Assembly: GCA_948567375.1 (NCBI GenBank)
Contig: OX419759.1
Coordinates: 11,562,744-11,626,743, forward strand
Reading direction: 5' to 3'
DNA from: Lunularia cruciata
Lineage: Eukaryota; Streptophyta; Marchantiopsida; Lunulariales; Lunulariaceae
DNA length: 64,000 bases
The notes beneath the pieces are model-generated. The model searched no databases. It was given only the letters and a program-made list of their open reading frames with translations, and was not told where the DNA came from. Positions 35,877-46,255 of this stretch are shown one piece after another (the first letter of the stretch is position 1; each line of letters begins with the position of its first letter). A program made the position numbers and the translations under genes.

Positions 35877-38500
35877 ACTCTACCATCTCCTTGTCAACAC
35901 CCATTTGTGATAATCTTTGTCTTTTTTTTCTCTCATCTTCTCATCCATGTATCCTTCATCTTAGGAATCACAAATGAATCTTTAGGTAGAGTCATATTTG
36001 TAGAGCTTTTAAGCAAATTCTAAACTTTTTTGTCAATTCTCTCCAAAGCTTTGCTTATCTCTATTTTGATACTATAACGAGGAGAATTTCTTATCCATTT
36101 AACTGTCTACCAAAATTATTCCATAGAATACTAACCCTCCTCTCACTATAGAAATTTGCAAGCCATCTGCCTATCATGAAACTTTTAGTAATGGTCTTAC
36201 AACTCACTCTTAGAGAATTATGTCAAGAAAATCTTTGATCGGATGAATACAATATAGGTTCTTGGAGATGAAAAAGGATTAGAAATTTTGATTATTGCTC
36301 CCTTTCACCATGACCACCTTCTTGATGCTTATAGACCAAAAAGCAAAGAATTCTCCAGTTGTCCATACTCACACATGATTGAGTTTCATCCAAAATTTCC
36401 ATTATGTTCCTGTTAAAAATTCCATGCTAAAATTTTGATGTGAAAAGTTACAATTCACTCAATCAATAAATTCCTGTTTCAAATTTGATAGTATTAATTT
36501 CCCAAATTGCATTCAACGTACTTTATCAAAATACTCTTAGGATAATTGAGCCCTTTGTGTAGTATTTCATATGAGTGATAAGAGATACAATTTAGAGATC
36601 GCGAAGTGCTGTAAAGTATCACGAGTTAACATTTTGAGTACACTAGATAAGAAATTCATTTCTTAAGCCTTGAGCTTACCAAATTCATCGACCAAATTTA
36701 TGTAAAGCCAATCTGCCCAAGTAGCTCTCTTTTCCCATCGCACTTGATATAATTCAATTACCCGAGTTTTGCTTCCAAAAGACTACGCTCAGATATTTAA
36801 CCTTTTAAAATGTGTTTAAGCTGATATTCTCTGTCCACCATCTCTTGCATTGTTGCACTTTTGCATTAGACAAGCTCTAAAAATTGTTGTGAATTTTAGA
36901 CTACAGCCGCAATCAATCTTGTCCCACCTTGCTCTCTATCGTTCAATATCATAAAATTATCATTCTGATTCAATGATAGTTTGTAGACACTTGTTGCAAA
37001 GTCTGCTTTCACACTCCACTACGAGGTATTGCAATCAGAGCTACACAGACTATCGGTGGCTCCTCAACTTCTCTCTCTTCTCCGTCATGTATTTCAAAGT
37101 CCATAACAAAAGGATCATTCCACATAACTCAAGCTCTAGTAAATCCTGTTAGAATTGAGCTAGCAATTTCCATCCCAAATTTGTACAAACATCTCATCTC
37201 TCATTCACTCGTATATTTTAAGAGCTCAAGTAAGCTGGATAAACACATTTGCTTTTCAGTTCAGGTCGTCTTTTATATTTTCATTTCTTGCTGCTTTTCT
37301 ATGGCTATACAGACTCTCCATATTTGTATTTCCCGCAAACTTCCATGCTTAAAACCTACTATATATTTAGAAAGGAGTGAAAATTCAAGTCAAAGAGTGG
37401 TCACAACAGAATCCTTGGTTTTTATATTCAAATATTGCTTTACTCATCAATGTGTGCTGCGCGCAATTGGTCTCACAAATTTGGCCAATCTAGCCTTCTA
37501 CTGAAATAGTATCACTCACACTAATTACGCGATACTAAATCACTCACTGTCAAGTTATAGGTTTGCTTACCTCTTGACGTGACTTTTTATGCATTATTTC
37601 TATATGTCACTCTAAAAGCATAGGTCTACTGACCTCTCTATGTCACTCTATATTGAAGGTCTCCATGAATTAGACCATGAAACTAAGGGTGTTAATTATT
37701 AGCTTATTTTTTCAAGTAGGATTAGAAATACAGATATTACTTGCATATTTTAGTTCCAGTGAATTGTAAACAGTGTTTCCTAAATTCTAAGAGGGTACTA
37801 AAGAGTAGAGTTCTTGATCTTTTGCAGATTTACAAAATGTTTAGAAAAAGATTTTAAAACAGCAATATTCTTCTTTTTGAACTTCAGGGGTAGGTTTCTT
37901 GTTTTTTTTGGAACATTTGCTAGGTTTACATTCTAGAAATAAAATCCCCTCAGTAAAATAAGAAAAATAAGAAATCTTATGCGCAGAGCATTAATAAGTG
38001 ATCGAATAATTCTTTTCTATTATGTGTAGGATTGGAATAAAAGATAAAATTTTGCAAAATATCAAAAAAGATTTGAGAATAAAGCAAGACATTTTTCCCG
38101 TATTACATGATACTATTTAAAAATGAAAGGAAATTAACAACTGATGGAAAAGTGTTTCAAAAATATTGTAAGAAAAAGTTGACACTCTCTTACGTATCTA
38201 AAGTAAAACAGATAATACTTCTTCTCAATCGGTTTTTCTAAATTTGCACTATATAAAATACCTTTGAAATAAAGAAAAGTTATGGACATAGACCGTATCC
38301 TCCACATGTAAATATAGGTTTGTTTACCTCTCCATTTAAATGACACCTCGATTTGCAAACGTACATATGCTTACCTCTCCATGAAGATTGATATGTAGAT
38401 GACATCTCGATACATCAGACCATTATACTAACTATTGCCCAGATACGTATCTTCGACCTCCTGTTCTATCGAGATGACAAGTCAAACGAATCAATCAGCA
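35877..38500. other. AT-rich intergenic DNA
   Basis: Only short frames. 38310-38420 holds a weak duplication around TTACCTCTCCAT...GACA.CTCGAT. No gene or RNA recognised. Confidence 0.45.
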
Positions 38501-40326
38501 CGCCATACAATAACTCGACACTGACCTCAGTTCCTTGCCCTCAGTTGGGGAGGAACAGTCTAAGAGAAGTAGACTACTTTACTCTAATTTTGCTTTCGAC
38601 TGTCCTCGGGTGTCGATTGTGAAACAAAGCCTGGAGGGAATCTCCACCACGATTGCGGTTTTACACCAGAGAAGGGTTGTGACATCAGGGAAAGTGCGGA
38701 TCCGAGTTACTAGACAGGATTATGGTTTCTCAGGATCACCGTAGTCCCGCTACTAGCAGAGTGGTGTATAAAGAGGTCAAGGCAGAATTTCTCCAACTCG
38801 GGAGATGGCGAGGAGGGTGTTTTGATCCAAGACTGTCTTGAAGGTGGTGTATTACATGCAGAAGGAGATGCTGGTGTCTGTAAGAAATTGGTACAAATAC
38901 TTAGAGAGAGAAAGAGAATATTCATACAAATTCTTAGTTGGCCCGATATAGCGCTCTTTTCTCATATCTTACTCCCTGCATCAGACAGTCTCATCGCCAG
39001 TGTCTCAAGCCTACAGTAGAGAGTAAATGCTAATCTGATTGCAAACACATTAAGTTCAGCTTAAGATCTGTCCTCGGATCAAATTGGAACTAATTCGCTC
39101 CTCTAATGACTTTAAAGTATATTTTTACTACAATTCTACATACTGGAGTAATAAGTCACATCCGACTTGACTTATTCAGACTTCGGTGCTAAGTTAGCTT
39201 GTTACTCAATGAAGTTGGTTCCTGTCACTGTTAAATGTCATCGTGCTTTCTGCCCCAATACTCCGGATTTGTTTCTAAAGTTTGCTACATTTATCGCTAA
39301 AGAGTCCGCTCGAACACCCCTCGTACCCCACACGAATATCCACACACGCGATTACAACATGCGCTTCCTGCATCACCGCTACCATCCTCGCTTCTTACTC
39401 ATTTTGAAATTCCTGAAGCAATCTAAACCTCTACCTTCTTGAAGGAGAAACCTGCATCAAGCTAGTAAGAGCTCTACCTAATCTTGCAAAGATCCACCAA
39501 CGACCATAGTCACAGGCGCCGGAAAGGGACCTGACATAGATAATGCTCTGTACAACCTTGATTTTCACTCAAATATGGGGGAGGGTTCACGTACTGTCGG
39601 TCCAGTGGAACTGCTCTTCCTCTATGGTTTCCTTGATTCCTAGATAAGCTTTCCGAGTAATGAGGTATTGCGACAGTCCTCTCGTCAACTGGTTACGAAC
39701 AACTGCTGTTCAGGATATTCATAATTCTATTCATAGATCCAAGGGCTGTTGGTTGTCAATAGAGGAATATTAACTTAGTCATGTCGTGATACTAGAAGTG
39801 TGGGTCAAGGATCCTGGATTGAACGACTAGGAGAAGTTCCCAGAGTTTATCCGCTATAGACTTGCTGGAACACTGAAGTGTAGTGACATCGTGAAAACCA
39901 TGTGGTCAGGCATATAACGCGCCAGGTACAGTTGTAGCCTTAACGCTCGGTGGCAATACCGTTTCTCCGAATAGGAGAGTGACTGGACAATCGTACTCTA
40001 CAGTCAAGGTTGTATTATTTAAGCTTCATACATGTTGAAGCAGGAAAAGATAGATGAAGATCGCAAATTGGATCAGTTCCTTCCAGGGTCGAGTTTTCCT
40101 CTGCAGATTCTCTTTCTGTACGACCAATGGAGTGGCAGTTCCTAATGAAGGTTGAGAAGAGTGAATGGTGAGGAGATAGCTTCAACATCGTCGTTCACCT
40201 TGTTTCGGGGACGATAGTTCAGTACTAGATCTGTTCAATCTATGAGGAAAGCTCCTCATAAATCTGACAAGTAGTGGTCGATTGAAGGTCAATTCAACAA
40301 CTCGGCGACTTTGTCGAGTGTGCATC
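38501..40326 (+). promoter_or_regulatory. GC-richer region upstream of the diacylglycerol kinase
   Basis: Composition changes from AT-rich to mixed at about 38.5 kb. A TATA-like GTGTATAAAGAGG lies at about 38765. Short frames at 38535-38744 and 39167-39442 are unrecognised. Part of this stretch is probably promoter and 5' leader of the kinase at 40327, perhaps with a leader intron, but no start site can be fixed. Confidence 0.3.
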
Positions 40327-41829
40327 ATGTCGACATGCACAGAACCGTTAATAACTAGCTATAGGAAGTTGAAAGATGAGTATGTGGTACCCTTTGAGGA
40401 GATGATGATTCCCAACTATATCCTGAATTATGAGAGCACTCCGACTAATGTAGCCGAATTATATTGCCCAGACTGCCCCGTTCTCGTATTTATAAATGTC
40501 AAGAGTGGAGCCCAGCTTGGCAATGAGCTGATTCCGCATTTTCGATCTATTTTGAACCCAAAGCAAGTTTTTGAGCTTCCTCACGACAAACCCGACGAAA
40601 TCCTGAGAGATCTTTTGCACCATTTCCAAAAACTGCAGTACCATGGTGACAAATTCGCAGAAGTCGTGAGAAACCGTCTACGTCTCGTGGTAGCTGGTGG
40701 AGACGGAACACACGGATGGTTGCTCGGAGTTGTTGCAGATTTGAAGATACGGGACATGCCGCCTGTGGGCACGATACCTCTAGGTACGGGGAACAATCTC
40801 CCTTACTCATTCGGGTGGGGCAAAAAGAATCCTCTTCCAACAGTCAATTCTGCTCGGGAACTCCTTCTCAGGACTGCCGAGGCATTACCAATGCCTGTCG
40901 ATAGATGGCACGTAGTAATACGCACGTCCGAACCCTTATCAGATAGCCCTCTGATGGAGATACATCCAAGCTCATCAACACCAGCGTTGTCAGACCAATC
41001 GATGCAGTTTCAGTCTCTCACTCCAATCCCAGAAGAGAGTGAGCACTACGAAGAAGGTCAGCACTCCTATGAAGGAAGTTTCTGGAACTATCTTAGTGTA
41101 GGAATGGACTCACAAGTTTCTTACGCGTTCCATGCGATGCGGAAAAAGCACCCAGAGCTTTTCAAAGACCAGATCATGAATCAGGGTTTCTATGCCTTCT
41201 TCAGCTGCTACCAAGGCTGGTTTTGTGCACCGTGTTGTCATCCTCGATCCAAGAATTTAAAAACGCTGGCGAAAATTTCCACCGCTACTTATGATGGTGA
41301 CTGGGAGGAAATCCACTTATCGTCTGAAATAAGGTCAATCGTCATGCTAAATCTTCCAAGCTTCTCCGGAGGAAAGAACCCTTGGGGTACTCCTAGTGAC
41401 GCCAATCCTGAAGAAAGAGGTTTAACAAGTGCTTACGTGAACGACGGTTTGATAGAGATCGTTGGTTTCAGAGATGGATGGCACGGTACGTCGCTGCTTA
41501 TTCCGGGGGCTCATGGGCAGCGGATAGCTCAGGCGCACAAAGTCAGGATTGAGTTTCATGAAGGGGGTGAGGATCACACTTTCTTGCGCCTGGATGGAGA
41601 GCCTTGGCTGCAAAAGCTCCCATGTGAGACAGATCCCGCGGTGGTGGAGATTACTCACAAAGGTCAAGCCATCGTCCTTGCTTATGGTGACTGTGTTGCA
41701 GAAACGATCCCCACCGAATTAGCAAGTAAGATTAGAATGTCACAAGCCACTGTTGCCCCAGGCCAGGAGCTGCAGAACTCAGCTTCAAAGAAAATAAGGC
41801 AACGACTAGAAACTCTGCAGGAAGAATAG
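40327..41829 (+). CDS. diacylglycerol kinase, plant cluster II type, intronless
   Basis: A 500-aa enzyme that phosphorylates diacylglycerol to phosphatidic acid, a lipid second messenger at plant membranes. The catalytic domain starts with VLVFINVKSGAQLG (residues about 52-65), then the nucleotide-binding loop VVAGGDGTHGW (121-131) and PLGTGNNLPYSFGWGKKNP (151 on). The accessory domain includes SFWNYLSVGMDSQVSYAFH (251-269), SIVMLNLPSFSGGKNPWGTP and QAHKVRIEFHEGG...LDGEPW. There is no C1 domain or membrane anchor, as in plant clusters II/III. The first ATG is at 40327; the same frame is open upstream to 40282 without an ATG. GGDGT is followed by His where I expect Ala or Val. The whole frame is one exon although flowering-plant relatives have many introns, which suggests a retrocopy that has stayed intact. 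Confidence 0.95.
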   Translation: MSTCTEPLITSYRKLKDEYVVPFEEMMIPNYILNYESTPTNVAELYCPDCPVLVFINVKSGAQLGNELIPHFRSILNPKQVFELPHDKPDEILRDLLHHFQKLQYHGDKFAEVVRNRLRLVVAGGDGTHGWLLGVVADLKIRDMPPVGTIPLGTGNNLPYSFGWGKKNPLPTVNSARELLLRTAEALPMPVDRWHVVIRTSEPLSDSPLMEIHPSSSTPALSDQSMQFQSLTPIPEESEHYEEGQHSYEGSFWNYLSVGMDSQVSYAFHAMRKKHPELFKDQIMNQGFYAFFSCYQGWFCAPCCHPRSKNLKTLAKISTATYDGDWEEIHLSSEIRSIVMLNLPSFSGGKNPWGTPSDANPEERGLTSAYVNDGLIEIVGFRDGWHGTSLLIPGAHGQRIAQAHKVRIEFHEGGEDHTFLRLDGEPWLQKLPCETDPAVVEITHKGQAIVLAYGDCVAETIPTELASKIRMSQATVAPGQELQNSASKKIRQRLETLQEE

Positions 41830-43094
41830 GACCGAGAGCAGGCATCAATTTTTTGAAGGCAATTTCTGGTGCTGGGGGGCGTACTCCAACTTTGTTTTTG
41901 ACGATGCCTTGTTGCAGTTGGAATTCAATACTTTTGGTAACTCCCGCGGTCCTCGCAATGTGAGAATTTCCAACCTCCATATCTAGTCTAGTCCAGAGCT
42001 GCTACATCCATGCATTCAGTACTCCTGCGAGTAGAGATCTCATCATCAGGTTTCGAGCTTTAGATGAAAAGATTTGGAGATTTGAATATCTGGACAATTA
42101 TGCTGCACAGCTTCATCCTGTGTATTCTGTCAATGTAACCTGGTGTTAGAAATTTAGATCTGGTAGCTTTGAGTGTTTTGATCTGTGGCGACGACAGGCT
42201 CACGAAATAGCCTGTCCACTATGGGAAGAATCTAGCGTAGCGTGATGTAAGTAATCCGAAAGCTTAATTTTAGGCTTAGTTGATAAAGACGACAAGCCAA
42301 CGAGAACGCCTGCTACCATAATGATTTGCACTTTTCACAAGGTCTTTCAATCACACTAGCCGATCGAAAGATGTTGATCAGCTCGTTGAGCCAAAATCAT
42401 GATCTCCAAAACCTTAATTGAATTAGAAGGTAAAAACCAGAAATTTCCATAGGTGTGTTAACCACCGTTTGAATCTACTTTCACTTCACGCATAACGTTG
42501 GAACTCTAAGTTCATTACAGAACAGATTCAAGACAGATCTTCAATTCGTAATACAACGGAAATAACCTTTTCCCCTCCACATCCTGATTACGACTCTTTA
42601 TTATTTTCGCATGTGAGACTGATGGGAGGGCCCAGTTGCCTGTCTGACACGAATTGCAGAGTTTGGATTGCGTCCTCTGGAAGGGTCCTATCGAGCACGA
42701 TGAAGCTGAGGTGAATGTCCTCCCTGTCCACTTGCTCCGGGAAAACGTGCCCCCACATTCCACTTGTATCTAGTACTGTTCCTTCTATCTATCACACACA
42801 TAGATCAGGAGAGACATTACGGAGCAACTCTTGGAGGACAATTTCCAAAATGAGATTTTCACTTTTTGTCTAGTATAAGAATGCTCAGAAAATGTCCAGT
42901 AAGTTCTATTCATACTTCCGTCTCCATAATTGCAGCCAGTATGCAATGAGCGCTGCACAACTGAGTTCAGAGGAAAGAACCTGAAGAACATTTGAAACAG
43001 TAATGATGGTTCTCCATGACGGTGAAATCTAACCACCAGATCAGAAACTTTCAAGCTCAGCTGGAGCGTTCCTCAAGGGGAGAGCGATGCTCTC
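41830..43094. other. 3' flank of the kinase and intergenic DNA
   Basis: Starts with the kinase 3' UTR. Minus-strand frames at 42515-42763 and 42785-43054 are unrecognised. The stretch just before 43095 is the 3' region of the minus-strand peptide gene. No A-rich tail or target duplication was seen that would mark the kinase as a young retrocopy. Confidence 0.4.
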
Positions 43095-43358
43095 TTAGTC
43101 AGACCGCTTTGGTTTGCATTTAAGATCTGTCATGCAGCGTAAGTCCGGGCAGCATATCACCTTTTTTCCGAAGTTTTGGGTGCATTCCTCTCCTGCCTTC
43201 TTGCACCCACGGGCTGTGTGGTCTGGATTTGAACTAGACTCCCCATGTTCAAGAGGTAAGTGCTTGAAGTTGGCAGCCTGGAGGGTGTCCAGTGACAGGA
43301 GGAGGAAAACTGCAACAGTGCACATCAGAAGTAAGGAGGTCCGCCAATGTTTGGCCAT
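43095..43358 (-). CDS. small secreted cysteine-rich peptide, knottin-like
   Basis: An 87-aa product starting MAKHWRTSLLLMCTVAVFLL. A strong signal peptide ends near LSLDTLQA. A polar spacer leads to a C-terminal block with six cysteines, spaced C-x6-C-x9-CC-x4-C-x5-C. This spacing fits the inhibitor cystine knot, a fold used by defence peptides and enzyme inhibitors. The tail is basic (KPKRSD). The start is set at the ATG at 43358; a stop lies a few codons upstream in frame. The gene is a paralog of 45859-46170 on the other strand: both have VA...SLD..Q, a Ser-rich spacer and CxxxGxxC, and the DNA before both ATGs reads GATTT.G..AACAGGATGG. Function is unknown; extracellular defence is an inference. 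Confidence 0.75.
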   Translation of the reverse strand: MAKHWRTSLLLMCTVAVFLLLSLDTLQAANFKHLPLEHGESSSNPDHTARGCKKAGEECTQNFGKKVICCPDLRCMTDLKCKPKRSD

Positions 43359-43685
43359 CCTGTTGCCAAATCCTCTCAAGTCAGTGGATTACACGATGAA
43401 GGACAATTAAGAGCTTGAGTAGAATCAAGAGACCAAGCATTTCACAGTGAAAAGCTTAACACAGGTACAAGCACAAAATAGTGTTTGATCTGACAACAGT
43501 CATATGATGAAATTATTACAATAGTTAATAGCAGACTAATACAGGAATCTTTGTGGAACACAATAGTGTTCTCGAAATGCCCTTGAAGAGAATTGGTGCG
43601 TATTGCCGAAGTATGGATCACTGCCGCACAGAGCTGAACTCCAAGATGTACTAAGTCGTGAAGTAAGATTGAAGACGCCTCACGT

Positions 43686-43697
43686 CCTTTAAATAGG
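43686..43697 (-). promoter_or_regulatory. TATA box of the knottin-like gene
   Basis: On the minus strand CTTCCCTATTTAAAGGACGT contains a canonical TATTTAAA. The other peptide gene has CTTCCTCCTATTAAAGGGAG at the matching place, so the element looks conserved between paralogs. It lies about 330 bp before the ATG and implies a long leader or a leader intron. Confidence 0.55.
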
Positions 43698-43699
43698 GA

Positions 43700-45550
43700 A
43701 GGATGCATTTGAAACCTTAACCAAGGGTCGTGCTCCTGGTTATCTGCTCCTGGAGAAATCGGACTCTAGTTGATTCGCTGTCAGGATTAGATAGCTACTC
43801 TTTTACCTGGGAAGTCAATTTTTTATTGATTGATCATGCATAGCTTTCACTCTTGTACAAGGAGGATGGGACTTGATAGAGAAAAGGCTCCGGTTGACAT
43901 TACCTAAAAGAAGGCCGAAAAGTATCGAGAGAAACTAGGTGAGGCGAACTATAAGGTTAGAAAACAGGTCTTCCCTGGACAGTTCTGGACTGGCCAGGTA
44001 CAGGTTAAACAATTAAATTGCGACGACTCTCTGCTTGGGCACCACGTTGTTGTACTGTCATAACGTGAGAATAAAGTTTGGTGTTTCAAGGTTGTCCCCG
44101 ACAGGAATTTGACAGCATTAAGCAGTACCTTGAGCATGCCGAAGAGCGACTACTGAGAACCACGACACCACAATCGAAGTACAAACTGAAGCTCACGAGG
44201 AATATGACCGCGAGCAATCATACATCTTCGGAAGGTAGTGTTTGGTTCGTGCCTAAGTCTGGGCTAGGTAACTTTCATATAGTTTGCCGGTACTCCGATA
44301 TACTAACTGTCTGACCGGTTCCCTTGTCTGGTTTGAGTTCAGACAGTTAGAGCAACCCATTCTGCAGTTACAAGTACCCACCTGTGCCCACAACAGTTAC
44401 TTCGTCCAGAAATCTTGCAAAATAATGAGTGGAGGTTCCAAATCTAAAAGATTTCTCGGTTCCAAAATAAATTATATATGATCGGTCTCATTTCGACGTA
44501 TATAACTATATGAGTTGGAGACGTAATTCAGTTTCTTAATTCAACTAGAGCGAGAGAACAGGCTGTTGTATTGAAGATCCACATCGGCGCTGTTCATGTG
44601 TTCGTACAGTGAAGAGTAAGTTAGCATGGAGTAAAGGAATGAATTCGAAAACATCGAGCTCTTAAATGCACGAGGAGCGAAACCGGCTCAGGGCGATCGA
44701 TCTCGAGTAACACTGCGAGCAAGCACTGATCAACAGCGAAAGGGGATCGTGACGGGTCACCGAAGCTTGTGCGTCCTACATCTAACGCTGTCGATCGGGT
44801 ATCCAGTAATACTTCTAGGAGTACGCTGGCGCCACAATCGCCCACTCCATCGTTATATTTTGACTGCATTGGGCTGCCAGATGAGGGCCTGCCACATCGA
44901 TCGTACCAACATTAATATAATCTTGGTCGAAGAATTCATGAAGCAAGATCCTAGAGCCCACCTGGCGTAAGAAACCTTGAATCTCGTCAATTAAAATTGA
45001 TACTGACCGATGGGCCGACGGGGGCATGTGGTACCATAATCTCGACTACGCAAGCAAATGACACGATGGTCGCACAATTTGGCCACGTTACAATTGAATT
45101 TACGGTATCTTCATTTCACGATTATCTGGTATATTAATAAAATACAGTAGAATAAAAAGTGCTGTAGAAATGATTCTACTGTCGGGACACAGCCCTCAAC
45201 TTTGTATGACCCTGATCGTACGGTCCCAAAGGAGCGTGTGATCGCGCTTATGACCTCATGCCCAAGCTTCATACTTGTAGATTGAGACGTTTCACTGACC
45301 TAAGCTAGTAAGTAGAATCAGTAGATTCTCGTTTCTAATCTAAATTTTGTTAGAGCCAGCCAACACCTCTCCACTGTGAAGAAGCATGGAGCTTTTCGCT
45401 CTCACAGACTGAACAAGAATTCGAATTCTATGAGCCGGATGCAGTGATGAATGTTATGGGGACATATAATTGGAGACTGAAGATGACATTCATATTAACA
45501 TGACAGTCGTACTGATGGGGAGTAAACCAAGCTGAGATCCACTCCTTCCT
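43700..45550. other. spacer between the two divergent peptide genes
   Basis: About 1.85 kb separates the two TATA-like boxes, so both promoters may share this region. Short frames inside (44078-44314, 44621-44869, 44749-44970) are unrecognised. I see no RNA or mobile element. Confidence 0.4.
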
Positions 45551-45562
45551 CCTATTAAAGGG
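45551..45562 (+). promoter_or_regulatory. TATA box of the second peptide gene
   Basis: CCTATTAAAGGG in the context TCCTTCCTCCTATTAAAGGG resembles the TATA region of the paralog at 43686. It stands about 300 bp before the ATG at 45859. Confidence 0.5.
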
Positions 45563-45858
45563 AGTAAAGTCCTGATTCCAAACTTATCATTCTTGAGATT
45601 TGGCTCTGTTTTCAGGTGCGGACTTGAGTGCATAGTACCGTGGTATCATCCAGACTTCGGGAGTTCTCTTCAACTTGCTTAATTCGGCAGTCGACAATTC
45701 GAAGTCCGTTCACGCATATCGAAGAATCACGGTATTTACTGGACAACTTCGTCTACGCTGTTATTTTCTCTATGTTAACATCACCGAATGACGTGGTTAC
45801 GCATATGTCAACTCTTTCGTCAGACAAGTTTCTAACAAGAGAAATGATTTTGAACAGG

Positions 45859-46170
45859 ATGGTCGGCGCCAAACATTCAAGGATCGCCGTACTTCTGGCA
45901 GTGATTGTTGCAATGGTTTTCGTTGTTTCTCTCGATATAGTTCAAGGGCGGAATCACTCCACTCTTGAAATTGAGAGTTCTGGTCCAAATCGCTCTGATA
46001 GTTTGCCACCATGTCGGTTGGAAGGACAATATTGCTGTACAATTTTTTATAATGTGCACTGTTGTGCAGTCTTCGCTGGTCGAATGAGAAGCACTGTACT
46101 GGAGTCTGACAAAGAGAGAAGTCGTAAGTTTCTGCAGCTGCAAGCAGAGAGCTACACATATACGCAATAG
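45859..46170 (+). CDS. small secreted cysteine-rich peptide, paralog of 43095
   Basis: A 103-aa product starting MVGAKHSRIAVLLAVIVAMV. A signal peptide ends near SLDIVQG. A spacer with NHS and NRS glycosylation motifs follows, then PPCRLEGQYCC and HCCAVF, which give five cysteines as C-x6-CC-x7-CC. The paralog has six, so one Cys is lost or shifted and the C-terminal 30 residues (rich in Arg, Ser, Gln) are unlike it. An unseen intron after HCC or a shift is possible. The ATG at 45859 was chosen because it aligns with the paralog start; an in-frame ATG at 45844 is the alternative. The last codons fall in a 60-bp tandem duplication. Confidence 0.6.
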   Translation: MVGAKHSRIAVLLAVIVAMVFVVSLDIVQGRNHSTLEIESSGPNRSDSLPPCRLEGQYCCTIFYNVHCCAVFAGRMRSTVLESDKERSRKFLQLQAESYTYTQ

Positions 46171-46255
46171 CCAATTTTCATGTTGCGTGTGGATGTCGAG
46201 CAAGAAGAAAGCCACACATGTACATGATAGCCAATTTCCATGTTGCAATTGGTTT
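46141..46255 (+). repeat. 60-bp tandem duplication at the end of the peptide gene
   Basis: CAAGCAGAGAGCTACACATA...CAATAGCCAATTTTCATGTTGC at 46141 recurs at 46201 as CAAGAAGAAAGCCACACATG...GATAGCCAATTTCCATGTTGC, exactly 60 bp on. The stop codon of the peptide gene lies in the first unit. Confidence 0.8.

Noticed and set aside
40282-40326. Longer N-terminus of the diacylglycerol kinase
   Set aside because: The frame is open upstream but begins with TTG; the first ATG is at 40327 and family members do not need the extra residues.
43359-43379. Longer N-terminus of the knottin-like peptide
   Set aside because: Starts with TTG; the ATG at 43358 aligns with the paralog start and gives a clean signal peptide.
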